From an uncultured Muribaculaceae bacterium (GTDB taxonomy: Bacteria > Bacteroidota > Bacteroidia > Bacteroidales > Muribaculaceae): 50,683 nucleotides of DNA. The stretch spans positions 1-50,683 of the forward strand of contig CANCXM010000024.1 in NCBI GenBank assembly GCA_947381945.1. The letters are read 5' to 3'. Under the pieces are notes generated by a model. The model was not told where the DNA came from. It made no database searches and was given only the letters and a program-made list of their open reading frames with translations. Numbering within the stretch: position 1 is the first letter of the stretch; each line of letters opens with the position of its first letter. Both the position numbers and the translations under genes were made by a program. Below are positions 11,001 to 19,739 of the stretch, in pieces.

Positions 11001-12161
11001 GGCTCCGAAGTTGTTGGATGTCAGTGTGGCAGTCTCGTCGGTGCCGGGATTCCACTTTATGACTCCGGCGGCATCCGTCCCGATCCAGACTGTGCCGTCC
11101 CTTCGCGAAGGCACTATGCAGTTGACATCCGGCAGACTGCGCAGGGCAAATTTGTTGAGGCTCGGGTTGTGGTAATAGAGACCTTTCTTGTATGTCCCGA
11201 CCCAAAGTGTCCCCTCATTGTCTTCATAGAGAGCTGTCACCGTATTGATTATGTCTTGCCCGGAATCTGTTGAGATCTTCTGGAAGCTGATTTTGTCATT
11301 GTCTTTGACAATTTTTTCCAACCCATGATGGTCGCGTCCGACCCAAAGTTTTCCGGAACGGTCCTGAGTGAGAATTTTCACGATTTCTCCACGACCGCTG
11401 TCGGGAAGCCGGTGGTTGAGCCATTTGGCATTGTTGATGTCGTAGAGCCACAGTCGTTCATTGCTGAAAATCCAACAGAGTCCGTCGCGGTCATAGATTA
11501 GCGTGAACACGAAGGTGCTTCCATCGTTGAGTTCCCCTTTGATTGAGCTGTCGGTCAGGATGACTTTATGGTCTGCCGGGTCGATGAATCTGATGGTTCC
11601 CTGATTGTCGATGGTCATCACGCCGCGTGGCGTGGATATGAGGTCGGTTATCTCAGTGTCGGCAAAGGCTTTTTCGCCCACTGCTTGCAGATGTTTGCCT
11701 TTTGGCTCAATATGTGAGAGGCCTTTGCCCAAAGTCTGCACCCACAATCCTTTGCTTTGGTCGATAAATATCTGGTTGGGGGTATCTTCAATACCGATTT
11801 CATGCAGTATTGAGTCCGAACGTGTCGTTATCTCGTCTGTCACCGGATCATAGACGGAATATTTCAGTCCGGAGTAGATCCAGAGCCTGCCGTGGGCATC
11901 CTCTTGTATCCTCTCGATGTAATATGCAAAGGAATTTTGCTTGGCCGAATCCAGCGGTGCGTAGTTCTTGAAGTTGTGGCCGTCGTAGCGGAACAGCCCT
12001 GCGGATGTCCCGATCCAAAGAAAGCCGTCGGCATCGCGGTGCAGTACGTTTATCTTGTTGTTCGACAGTCGGTTGACGGTGTCGATATGTTTCAGCGGCA
12101 ATTCTTTTGAGGATGTGCTGCCGATGGTCAGAAGAGTCAGTATTAGCAGAAGAATTCGCAT
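8088..12161 (-). CDS. Hybrid two-component system sensor/regulator (HTCS) of the first PUL
   Basis: Residue numbers here follow the longest open frame, which begins with TTG at 12197 (1369 aa). I chose the ATG at 12161 (residue 13) because a clean signal peptide starts there (MRILLLILTLL). The periplasmic sensor is a two-propeller array of reg_prop repeats (about 40-655, with DGFLWIGTSAGL-type blades) followed by a Y_Y_Y domain (about 690-765) and a membrane helix (about 785-803). In the cytoplasm follow HisKA with H840 in NVSHELRTP, the ATPase domain (N956, DNGIGIS, GSGIGLS), a receiver domain with phospho-acceptor D1165 (LTDLMMPG) and K1217, and an AraC-type HTH (about 1258-1360). Such proteins bind an oligosaccharide in the periplasm and switch on the adjacent locus. 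An acidic linker of about 60 residues separates kinase and receiver. It is divergent from susC, which is the expected target. Confidence 0.95.
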   Translation of the reverse strand: MRILLLILTLLTIGSTSSKELPLKHIDTVNRLSNNKINVLHRDADGFLWIGTSAGLFRYDGHNFKNYAPLDSAKQNSFAYYIERIQEDAHGRLWIYSGLKYSVYDPVTDEITTRSDSILHEIGIEDTPNQIFIDQSKGLWVQTLGKGLSHIEPKGKHLQAVGEKAFADTEITDLISTPRGVMTIDNQGTIRFIDPADHKVILTDSSIKGELNDGSTFVFTLIYDRDGLCWIFSNERLWLYDINNAKWLNHRLPDSGRGEIVKILTQDRSGKLWVGRDHHGLEKIVKDNDKISFQKISTDSGQDIINTVTALYEDNEGTLWVGTYKKGLYYHNPSLNKFALRSLPDVNCIVPSRRDGTVWIGTDAAGVIKWNPGTDETATLTSNNFGAVTSLFEAADGTLYIGSFSGGLKRYRNGVLETVVTGSRLDEGYTWSIADAGDGNIWIGTLGSGLFHFNPATLATRQYTAGNSDLRSDYILKTVADDSNELYIATSLGVNVFNPADGSFMLLSELDGISINDLIVDSRGLLWIASSNGLKVYDTYRKTLSPVDIGGQSLHPNLILGLKEDKRGDIWVAEGGKLICLKVKFDDKTGALSYTSNHYDTSDGLQNSDFNQRSFGLLPDGEMLVGGLYGINRFYPDRIVHNRHLPKVMFSDIYIGQHRLRAGEKINGHIPLKVSPNHGATLELWPSDQSFMVSFASDNYVLPEKNTYQYMLEGLDNDWISAPRGVNYVAYTNLAPGNYKLLVRAINGDGYESTAAAALPIIIHPPFLLSPLAKVLYAVLIIAGIYLIYRLIRSHERRRFNEKRKEDAIRKQEEINQLKFKFYTNVSHELRTPLTLIVSPLESMLKETKDEGQRRRLTLMRNNAMRLLTLVNQLLDFRKNEVAGLTLHLAEGEIVGFVRNVCHAFAGMSERKNIRLNFTSDMQELNVMFDEDKLNKAIMNLLANAFKFTPEGGEVTVGISTTQSTITISVADNGIGISDNDKTHIFERFFQTGNVPTDNTMTGSGIGLSMASEYVKLHDGNIHVSDNPGGGSIFIIELPIIKGKSRTKPTPAVSETVSEIESNENEANTMENEAIAGKTDKPAEADGKEIASAYLNPDDKTDKPTVLVVDDSHDMIDFLRDGLGAEFHVITAPDGASALKLLSSIRPAIILTDLMMPGMDGIELCRRIKADPNLATTPIIILTAKHDVDAKVEGMTVGADDYITKPFNIDLLILKMKKLVSLTRSSGRALINPEPDSIQITPLDEKMVEKAVKYVVTNIKRPELSVEELSSHLGMSRVHLYKKLKATTGKSPVEFIRLIRLKRGAQMLRESQLNVSEIAYQIGYNNPKYFSKYFKEEFGVLPSVYQNKEEKATNYPV

Positions 12162-12197
12162 GGTGTTAACATTTAAGGTAGGTTTTTCCATCCGCAA

Positions 12198-12650
12198 AGT
12201 AAATCAATGTGGAGCGAATATGCAACACCTTGGTGCGATTAATCTTTTATAACATTTGGTTTTAATTTTTATTTTATTGTTAACCAGCATGTTAGTTTGG
12301 CTACCTGAAACAATTAAACCTCTCAAATATAACATTTCCACCCCTTTCAAGATAAATTTGAAACACATATAAACCGTCCGAAAATTTGGTCGGTAAGAAA
12401 GGTGTGGTTACATTTGTTCACGTTTATTAATAAACTGTACACGCACGGGAACAGCCTGTCTACATTTTTTACCTTAAAATTGTAGAATCCAACACTTCTG
12501 CAGACCTTCCGCCACTGTTCACGCCCGATTTTCGCTTCTTACCTCACAAATTATATTTATTGACAGCAGACAACTTACCTTCAATCAATAAAAAAACTAC
12601 GAGATAAAAACAAATCAATCACTAACCTGTAAAAACTAAATCTATTATTA
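12198..12650. promoter_or_regulatory. Divergent regulatory region between the HTCS gene and susC, with long susC leader
   Basis: This stretch has no gene. It is AT-rich compared with its flanks. On the plus strand it holds the predicted susC promoter (12385-12416), and therefore an untranslated leader of roughly 225 bases. Within that leader TCTACA (12459-12464) and TGTAGA (12481-12486) can pair, with extra T/A pairing inside. On the minus strand a near-consensus -7 box (TTACTTTG, about 12195-12202) precedes the HTCS gene and would place transcription start downstream of the TTG at 12197, which supports the later ATG. An HTCS operator should also be here but I cannot identify it by eye. Confidence 0.5.
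12385..12416 (+). promoter_or_regulatory. Predicted promoter of susC (first PUL)
   Basis: A TTTG at 12385-12388 and TACATTTG at 12409-12416 are separated by 20 bases. This matches the Bacteroidota sigma-ABfr pattern (TTTG, about 19-21 bases, TAnnTTTG). Transcription would start near 12423, giving a long leader before the susC ATG at 12651. Confidence 0.6.
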
Positions 12651-15600
12651 ATGGGAAAGAAACTATTGGGACGATGCACTCCGCTGCATCTCTTCCGGGT
12701 TGCCCTCCTGTCGCTCTGCCTTCTGGCGGGAATGACACTCTCGGCAGCTCCTCTGACTGTCTCCGGTACGGTCACCCAGGCCTCCGACGGCGAACCGTTG
12801 GTGGGTGTGAGCATCCTTATCAAGGGTACCTCACAGGGAACCACGACCGACATTGATGGAAACTATACCTTGAAAGTCGATGAAGGTGCGATCCTGCAGT
12901 TCTCCTACGTCGGCTTTACTACCCGTGAAATCAAGGTCACATCCGACCGTCTTGATGTGGCTCTTCTTGAAGATACCGAGGTCCTCGACGAAGTTGTCGT
13001 CGTCGGCTACGGTGTCCAGAAAAAGAAACTCGTCACCGGCGCAACCGCCCAAATCAAGGGTGACGACATCGCCAAACTCAACACCACATCTCCCCTTCAG
13101 GCAATGCAGGGTCAGCTCCCAGGTGTCAGCATCGCAAGCGAATCCGGTCAGCCCGGTTCAGGCATGAAGGTGACCATCCGCGGTCTTGGTACCATCGGAA
13201 ATGCTTCGCCTCTCTATCTCATTGACGGTATCGGTGGCGACATCTCTACCCTTAATCCCGCTGACATCGAGAGCATCGACGTGCTCAAAGATGCAGCTTC
13301 GGCTGCAATCTACGGTGCTCAGGCTGCCAACGGCGTGGTCCTCATCACAACCAAGCAGGGCAAGGAAGGTCGTGCGAAAGTGACTTTTGACGGCTACTAT
13401 GGCTGGCAGAGCGCGCCACGCAAGATGAAGATGCTCAACGCCCGGGAATACATGACCATTATGGATGAGTCGCAGCTCAACAGCGGCCTCGCTCCCTACG
13501 ACTGGAACTCCATGAGCTCCATCTGGCGCACGGATGCCAACGGTGAACGTTCGCTCATCGACACCGATTGGGTCGACTCCATGTTCAAGGACAACGCGAC
13601 AACCCAGAGCTACACCATCGGTGTGACCGGCGGTTCGGCCACATCGACCTACGCCATGTCGCTCGGCTACCTCAATCAGGAAGGTATCGTCGGCGGTCCC
13701 GCTGTTTCCAACTATTCCCGCTATAACTTCCGCATCAACTCCGACCACAAGCTCCTCGGCAACCTTCTCACCGTCGGTGAGCAGGCAAGCTTCGTCTACG
13801 TCAAGAGCCGTGGCATCGGTGTCGGAAACCAGTACAACAACACCCTCCGCGGTGCATTCTCCGCTACTCCTCTTTCCCCTGTATATAATGAAAAGGGCGA
13901 CTACAACGACACCACCGGCAGTGACTGGTATGCCAACGACGGCAACCCCTACGGCAGCATGATGGTCAACACCAACAACGAGACCAAGTCGGCCACCTTC
14001 AACGGCAACGTCTACGCCCAGCTCGAACCTATCAAGAATCTCCGCTTCCGCACTGTCTTCGGTGCCGTCTACGGTTCAAGCGAATACCGCAGCTATACCC
14101 CAATCTATCAGTTCTCCCCCTACGTCTACAGCACTGAGACCCGCGTCAGCCAGAACATGAACCACTCCCTCTGCCTCACATGGACCAACACCGCAACCTA
14201 CGATTTCGCCATCAAGGACCATGAATTCAACGTCCTCGTCGGTATGGAAAGCTCTCGCTACAGCGGCACCTACCTCGGCGGCGGTCAGGGCAAGCTCAAG
14301 GAAGGTTTCGATGACTGGACCCACGCATGGATAAGCAACGGCACCGGTTCAACCCTCGGCGAGAACGGCGTCAGCGTGGCCGGCAGTCCTCACGACGAGT
14401 CCCGCACCGTCAGCTACTTCGGCCGTATCGGTTGGAACTGGCAGGAGAAATATATGATAAACGCCACCATCCGCCGCGACGGTTCCTCGAACTTCGCAAG
14501 CGGTCACCGCTTCGGCTCCTTCCCCTCTGTTTCCGCAGGTTGGAACATCTCAAACGAAAAATTCATGGAATCCGCCTCCTCATGGCTTAATTTCCTCAAG
14601 ATTCGTGCGAGCTGGGGCCGTGTCGGCAACCAGAACATTGATGCTTACCAGTATCTCGCTCCCATCAAGAATCAGAACACCCACTACTACTTTGGCCAAT
14701 ACCTCGGCCCGAACGGTCAGTTGATGGACTATTCCACCATCCTCGCCAACAACTGGGGTGCCTATCCCTCGCGTCTCGGCAACCTCGATGTCACCTGGGA
14801 GACTTCCGAACAGACTAACCTCGGTTTTGACGCGCGCCTCTTCAACAGCCGTCTCTCCGTCAACTTCGACTACTATATCAAGACCAACAAGGATTGGCTC
14901 GTCGTAGCCCCGATTCTTGCGACCGCCGGTACTGACGCTCCCTTCATCAACGGTGGCGACGTGAAGAACACCGGTGTCGAACTCGGCCTCAGTTGGACCG
15001 ATGTCATCGGCAAGGATTTCTCCTACAGTGTCAGCCTCAACGGTGCCTACAACCATAACAAGGTAGGTTCAATCCCGAGTGAGGACGGTATCATCCACGG
15101 CGAGACCAACCAGCTCTACGAGAACGCCCTCGAATTCTATCGCGCTGAAAACGACAAGCCTATCGGTTATTTCTGGGGCTACAAGACCGCCGGTATCTTC
15201 CAGAACAAGGAGCAAATCAACAACTGGATTGCTGCAGGCAACGGTGTCCTCCAGGGCAGCTCTGTACAGCCAGGCGATGTCATCTATGTCGATGTCAACC
15301 ACGACGGTGTCATCAACGATGACGACAAAGTCGACCTCGGCAACGGTATGCCCAAGTTCACCTACGGTTTCAACATCAACCTCTACTACAAGAACTTTGA
15401 CCTCGGCATCACAGCCAACGGCGCCGCCGGCTATCAGATTGTCCAGAGCTACCGCAACCCCAACGTCAAGCAGGCCAACTACACAACTGCCATCCTCGAC
15501 CGCTGGACAGGTGAAGGCACCTCAAACCGTATGCCCCGCGTGACCAACGAGAACATCAACTGGCAGTTCTCCGACCTCTACACTCAGGATGGCGACTATC

Positions 15601-15830
15601 TCCGCATCTCCAATCTCACCTTCGGCTACAATTTCGCACCCCTCATGAATCAGAAATGGTGCAGCCAGTGCCGACTCTATTTCCAGGCCCAGAATCTCCT
15701 GACCTTCACGAAATATGACGGTATGGATCCTGAAATCGGTTACGGTACTCAGGCATGGGTGTCGGGTGTCGACCTCGGTTACTATCCCCGTCCGCGCACC
15801 TTCCTCTTCGGTGTGAATCTGGCTTTCTAA
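12651..15830 (+). CDS. SusC/RagA-type TonB-dependent outer-membrane transporter (first PUL)
   Basis: This 1059-residue protein has a signal peptide (to about residue 33), a carboxypeptidase-D regulatory-like domain (about 35-108), the SusC signature DEVVVVGYG (113-121), a plug domain (about 122-235, with YLIDGIGG and GAQAANGVVLITTK) and a long beta-barrel ending in aromatic NLAF. SusC proteins form the TonB-powered channel that imports oligosaccharides captured by their SusD lid. It starts the rightward operon, with susD 33 bases downstream. Together with the nearby surface GH5 endo-glucanase it should import glucan fragments; xyloglucan fragments are inferred. Codon use is strongly C-ending (ctc, gtc, aac), which suggests high expression. 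Length is normal for the family. Confidence 0.96.
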   Translation: MGKKLLGRCTPLHLFRVALLSLCLLAGMTLSAAPLTVSGTVTQASDGEPLVGVSILIKGTSQGTTTDIDGNYTLKVDEGAILQFSYVGFTTREIKVTSDRLDVALLEDTEVLDEVVVVGYGVQKKKLVTGATAQIKGDDIAKLNTTSPLQAMQGQLPGVSIASESGQPGSGMKVTIRGLGTIGNASPLYLIDGIGGDISTLNPADIESIDVLKDAASAAIYGAQAANGVVLITTKQGKEGRAKVTFDGYYGWQSAPRKMKMLNAREYMTIMDESQLNSGLAPYDWNSMSSIWRTDANGERSLIDTDWVDSMFKDNATTQSYTIGVTGGSATSTYAMSLGYLNQEGIVGGPAVSNYSRYNFRINSDHKLLGNLLTVGEQASFVYVKSRGIGVGNQYNNTLRGAFSATPLSPVYNEKGDYNDTTGSDWYANDGNPYGSMMVNTNNETKSATFNGNVYAQLEPIKNLRFRTVFGAVYGSSEYRSYTPIYQFSPYVYSTETRVSQNMNHSLCLTWTNTATYDFAIKDHEFNVLVGMESSRYSGTYLGGGQGKLKEGFDDWTHAWISNGTGSTLGENGVSVAGSPHDESRTVSYFGRIGWNWQEKYMINATIRRDGSSNFASGHRFGSFPSVSAGWNISNEKFMESASSWLNFLKIRASWGRVGNQNIDAYQYLAPIKNQNTHYYFGQYLGPNGQLMDYSTILANNWGAYPSRLGNLDVTWETSEQTNLGFDARLFNSRLSVNFDYYIKTNKDWLVVAPILATAGTDAPFINGGDVKNTGVELGLSWTDVIGKDFSYSVSLNGAYNHNKVGSIPSEDGIIHGETNQLYENALEFYRAENDKPIGYFWGYKTAGIFQNKEQINNWIAAGNGVLQGSSVQPGDVIYVDVNHDGVINDDDKVDLGNGMPKFTYGFNINLYYKNFDLGITANGAAGYQIVQSYRNPNVKQANYTTAILDRWTGEGTSNRMPRVTNENINWQFSDLYTQDGDYLRISNLTFGYNFAPLMNQKWCSQCRLYFQAQNLLTFTKYDGMDPEIGYGTQAWVSGVDLGYYPRPRTFLFGVNLAF

Positions 15831-15863
15831 CCATCATGAACCTCAAAGTTTAGAAAAAGACAA

Positions 15864-17537
15864 ATGAACAAGTTTAAATTCAACATACTTTCCCTCGGAC
15901 TTATCGGTGCGCTTGGCATGACTTCCTGCGCCGACAGCTTCCTCGACGTTTCGTCGAAGACCGAGTCCAACACTGAAAACTTCTATAAGTCCGAGACCGA
16001 CGCAATGCGCGCGCTCATCGGTTGCTACGACGGTTGGCGTCAGATTTCATCCAATCCCGGTATCGGTTTCTATGTAGCATCGACCGTGATGTCCGACGAG
16101 ACATTCGGAGGTACCGGCAACGGTGATGATTTTAAATATCAGGTAATCGACGCGTTCAACACCTCGAAGTCACCCAGCGACATGACCCTCTATACCACAG
16201 ACTGGAAGGTCTATTATGCCGGTGTCTACCGCTGCAATGAGCTGGTGGCCCATGAGGAACAGATTGAATGGAAAAGCGAAGCCACCCGTGGTCTCTATAT
16301 GGGCCAGTGCCGTGCGCTCAGAGCCATTCTCTATTTCGACATGGTGCGCCTCTGGGGTAACATCCCTCTCTTCCTTGAACCGGTCAACGAGAACCGCGCG
16401 CAGGTTGATCCCGCCGAGGTTTATGCCGCGATATTCGAGGATCTGAAATATGCGATTGCCAACATCCCTGAGGATGCCAAGTTTGCCGATGGCGACAGCG
16501 GCTATATCAACCGCTATGCCGCCGAAGCCCTCCTCGCCCGCGCCTACCTCTTCTACAGCGGTTACTATGGCAAGGATCCCGGTTTCACCAACGAAGCCGG
16601 TGAGACCACAGGTGTCGTCACCAAGGCCGACGCCCTCGCTGCTGTCGAGGATGTCATTTCTTCAGGCAAATATAGCCTCGTTGATGACTTCAAGAACCTT
16701 TGGCCCGCATCCTCGCTCGTCCCCATTCCCAACAGTGTCGGTTGGGACACCGAGAAGTCGACCTACGCAGGTGACCAAAATTCCGAAATCATCCTCGCGC
16801 AGCGATTCACCCCGACGCAGGATTATGACGGCAACAACGATTCAAACCGTTGGCTCGTGATGCTCGGAATGCGTTCGCTCAACGCTTCCCCCTATGGCAA
16901 GGGCTGGGGTGCCTGCACCATCTCTCCCGCCTTCATCGAGAAGTATCTCGAAAAGGATCCTCGTTTCGTTCCATCTGTCATCGACATGTCGGCTGAGGGT
17001 CTCGCTCAGGGCAACGATTTCAACAGTTCCTTCGTTGACTGGCGCGAATACACCGGCTACACCATCAAGAAATATTCACCTCTCGTCTATGGCAACGGTC
17101 TTCCCGGCACAAATGCTGATGGTACCGCCGGTTTCCAGGAGTGTAACGCCAACCAGTGGGTTATCATGCGCTATGCCGATGTCCTCCTGATGGCTGCCGA
17201 GCTCGGTTCGTCGAATGCATCGACCTACATGCACCTTGTGCGCTCGCGCGCCGGTCTCGACGACATTGCTGTCACTCAGCAGAACATCATGGACGAACGC
17301 GCCCGCGAACTTGCATTCGAAGGCCACCGCTATTGGGACCTTCTCCGTCAGGGTGTCGATGTCGCTGCCGATGCGATTGCCGCAAGTGCGACATCTGTCT
17401 TCAACGGAGGCGTCGAATCGACCGTTTCCTACGACCGTTCGCTCATTATCGCAACCAAGGGTCTCAGCCAGATTCCCGAGGATCAGATCACGCTTTCCAA
17501 CGGTGTGCTTAAGCAGAATCCGGGTTGGACAAGATAA
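15864..17537 (+). CDS. SusD/RagB family surface nutrient-binding lipoprotein (first PUL)
   Basis: This 557-residue protein has a lipoprotein signal (LGMTSC, lipid cysteine C22) followed by the typical SusD opening ADSFLDVSSKTESN. The TPR-rich helical core includes GYINRYAAEALLARAYLF and the C-terminal signature DERARELAFEGHRYWDLLRQG. SusD proteins cap the SusC barrel from outside and hold the glycan as it enters. The gene directly follows susC. A 241-base gap with a hairpin separates it from the next lipoprotein gene, so the two parts of the operon may be expressed at different levels. Which glycan it holds cannot be read from the sequence. Confidence 0.96.
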   Translation: MNKFKFNILSLGLIGALGMTSCADSFLDVSSKTESNTENFYKSETDAMRALIGCYDGWRQISSNPGIGFYVASTVMSDETFGGTGNGDDFKYQVIDAFNTSKSPSDMTLYTTDWKVYYAGVYRCNELVAHEEQIEWKSEATRGLYMGQCRALRAILYFDMVRLWGNIPLFLEPVNENRAQVDPAEVYAAIFEDLKYAIANIPEDAKFADGDSGYINRYAAEALLARAYLFYSGYYGKDPGFTNEAGETTGVVTKADALAAVEDVISSGKYSLVDDFKNLWPASSLVPIPNSVGWDTEKSTYAGDQNSEIILAQRFTPTQDYDGNNDSNRWLVMLGMRSLNASPYGKGWGACTISPAFIEKYLEKDPRFVPSVIDMSAEGLAQGNDFNSSFVDWREYTGYTIKKYSPLVYGNGLPGTNADGTAGFQECNANQWVIMRYADVLLMAAELGSSNASTYMHLVRSRAGLDDIAVTQQNIMDERARELAFEGHRYWDLLRQGVDVAADAIAASATSVFNGGVESTVSYDRSLIIATKGLSQIPEDQITLSNGVLKQNPGWTR

Positions 17538-17624
17538 CACGGCAACCGGACTGATGGCCTTATCAATATTCTTAAATAATTAGAATATAGAGCGCTATGA
17601 TAATTTTTGCAGGAAAACCGCGTT

Positions 17625-17666
17625 ATGTAATGGCACACACCATCCACATGGTACTACACATTACAT
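17625..17666 (+). promoter_or_regulatory. Intercistronic stem-loop after susD
   Basis: ATGTAATG (17625-17632) pairs perfectly with CATTACAT (17659-17666). An inner helix of ACCAT (17639-17643) with ATGGT (17648-17652) closes a four-base loop. It lies in the 241-base gap between susD and the first glycan-binding lipoprotein gene and is not followed by a T-tract. It may be an RNA processing or stability structure rather than a terminator. Confidence 0.5.
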
Positions 17667-17778
17667 ATCTGAAAACGCACCCTGCAGACCTCACTGCCGA
17701 CTCTAAGGCGATATTGCCATCTTAATTCCGGTCCATTAAACAATTTATCAAAAATCTCTCTTATCAGATTTTTTAACA

Positions 17779-19713
17779 ATGAAAAAACATTTTAAATATC
17801 TATTTTCGTTGTCATTGAGCGCGGTGGTAATGCTGACAGGCGCTACCTCATGCACGCCTGACGACCACGAACTCTCAGCCCCGGTTGTCTCGTCCGATGA
17901 ACTTGTCGAGGGTATAGCTTTTTCGGTCATTCCTGACGCTTCCGACCCGAACACCATCCATCTCAAATCGCTCGTCAAGGGTGCAACTCCCGTCTGGAAG
18001 ACTCCAAACGGCCTCTCGCAGAACGCGGAGTTCGACCTTCAGTTCCCCTTTGCCGGTGACTATGAGCTTACCTTCGGCGTGATGACCAAGGCAGGAACCG
18101 TATGGGGAGAACCATACGTCATCAAAGTCACCTCCAACAATTTCGCCATGCTTTCCGACCCAATCTGGACAAACCTCGCAGGCGGTGTTGACGAAAATGG
18201 TCAGGGCAATCCCAAGAAGTGGGTTCCCTGCAACAACAACTATGGCATCGGCGGTTGTTCCGCTCCGGTGATGTACATGAGCCCCGATGATTATCCCGAT
18301 CCAGTTTTCGGCTATGGCAACTGGCTTCCCAACTGGGATCCCGGCTTCCAGTCCTGGCTCATTCCGGCTGATGACCCTTACATGGATTCCTACATGACCT
18401 TCTCTCTTGACCCCGTCAAGGGTTGCGTCGTGGAGATGATGCGCAAGTCCGACTCCGGCGAGGAGAAAATCACAGGCAACTTCAACCTTAATGCCTCAGA
18501 TCCGAAACATCCGATGATTACCTTCCTCAACGGTGCTTATTCGCTCCACAATGTCGCTATGGACGGAACTTGCTCCAATTACACCAACGACATCCGCATC
18601 ATCGAGTGTACACCCTATCTCCTCCAGGTTGCAACAATGCGTACAAACGACGAAGGTCCCTGGTGGCTCGTCTGGAACTTCATTTCCGAGGATTTGAAGA
18701 ACGACCCCTCGATTCTCCCCTCGGAAGGTCCCGACCTCGTTGAGACCTATCCAGTCGTTGAGCCTGAGTATGCCGACCTCGCCACAGACCTCTTCACCAT
18801 TTCAGGCGACAATGCATCCTACATCGCTACTCAGACCACCTTCCTGCTCGACGAGGAGACCCCCTACGACCTTATGTGGTGGAATCCCGCTGCCGGTGCA
18901 TGGGAATGGATCAACGGCTACGGTTCTTCTTGGGCTCCCGCCTACGATGCTGCAGGTGACTTCGCCCTCACACTCAACAAGAACGGTAAGATGGAACTCG
19001 AGAATGCCGAAGGCGGTGCCTCGACCACATTTACAATCGAAGGCAACAAGATTGTCTTTGCCGATGAGGTCACCCTCCTTTCTTCCGGCAACGTGGCCGT
19101 CAAGGGCAAGGAATTTATGGTGATGAAGTGTTCGGCTGACGACAATGAGGTTGTGTTCGGTATTCCCGTCGAGAAGGATGCCACCGGAGCTGTCAACAAA
19201 TATCTCTGCGCCAAGATGACCATCAAGCCCATCTCCGGCGGTCAGACAGGCCCGACGGTGCTTAAGGTCAACAATGACAATATTCCTGCCAATGACTTGT
19301 TCTATCTCAACGACAACAAGTATATTCGCGTCATGCTCTACAATCCCTGGGCCGGTAAGGACGACAGCGCCTTTGCTATCGACCCCACTATGCTCAAGCT
19401 GAAGAAGAACCAGACCATTAAGGTTAAGTTCACCATCACCGGTATCGACTGGACCTCCACTCCCAAGGCTGTCATCTGCGCGCAGAACGCCAACACCTAC
19501 GGATGGGATGCAGCGGCCTACTCGGCTTCTCCCTTCGTGAAGGATCTCAACACCTCCGGCGAGACTGAGCTGACATTCACTAACGAGACCGGTTCGACCT
19601 ACAATTTCTACGGCAACGATGCCATTGAAATCTCTATTGACATGGACGGCACTGCCTCAAGCACCGACCTCACCAACGCGGTTGTCAATATCACATCTGT
19701 TACAATCGAGTAA
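17779..19713 (+). CDS. Surface glycan-binding-type lipoprotein A (SGBP-like, first PUL)
   Basis: This 644-residue lipoprotein (GATSC, lipid cysteine C25, then TPDDHE) has an Ig/PKD-like N-terminal domain (about 30-118). Two lipocalin-like beta segments follow (about 200-300 and 390-480, each with a strand pattern like FALTLNKNGKMELENAEG). A C-terminal beta module covers about 495-644. There is no catalytic motif. Aromatic clusters such as WLPNWDPGFQSWL and MWWNPAAGAWEW could form sugar platforms; that is inference. In such loci the gene after susD usually encodes a surface glycan-binding protein that recruits polymer to the SusCD complex. Its C-terminal module is clearly related to one in the next gene (shared pattern ANxxFY followed by RVxLYNxW), so these two genes share building blocks. 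Confidence 0.8.
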   Translation: MKKHFKYLFSLSLSAVVMLTGATSCTPDDHELSAPVVSSDELVEGIAFSVIPDASDPNTIHLKSLVKGATPVWKTPNGLSQNAEFDLQFPFAGDYELTFGVMTKAGTVWGEPYVIKVTSNNFAMLSDPIWTNLAGGVDENGQGNPKKWVPCNNNYGIGGCSAPVMYMSPDDYPDPVFGYGNWLPNWDPGFQSWLIPADDPYMDSYMTFSLDPVKGCVVEMMRKSDSGEEKITGNFNLNASDPKHPMITFLNGAYSLHNVAMDGTCSNYTNDIRIIECTPYLLQVATMRTNDEGPWWLVWNFISEDLKNDPSILPSEGPDLVETYPVVEPEYADLATDLFTISGDNASYIATQTTFLLDEETPYDLMWWNPAAGAWEWINGYGSSWAPAYDAAGDFALTLNKNGKMELENAEGGASTTFTIEGNKIVFADEVTLLSSGNVAVKGKEFMVMKCSADDNEVVFGIPVEKDATGAVNKYLCAKMTIKPISGGQTGPTVLKVNNDNIPANDLFYLNDNKYIRVMLYNPWAGKDDSAFAIDPTMLKLKKNQTIKVKFTITGIDWTSTPKAVICAQNANTYGWDAAAYSASPFVKDLNTSGETELTFTNETGSTYNFYGNDAIEISIDMDGTASSTDLTNAVVNITSVTIE

Positions 19714-19739
19714 TCACCACTCCAACCTTATCACAGAAA

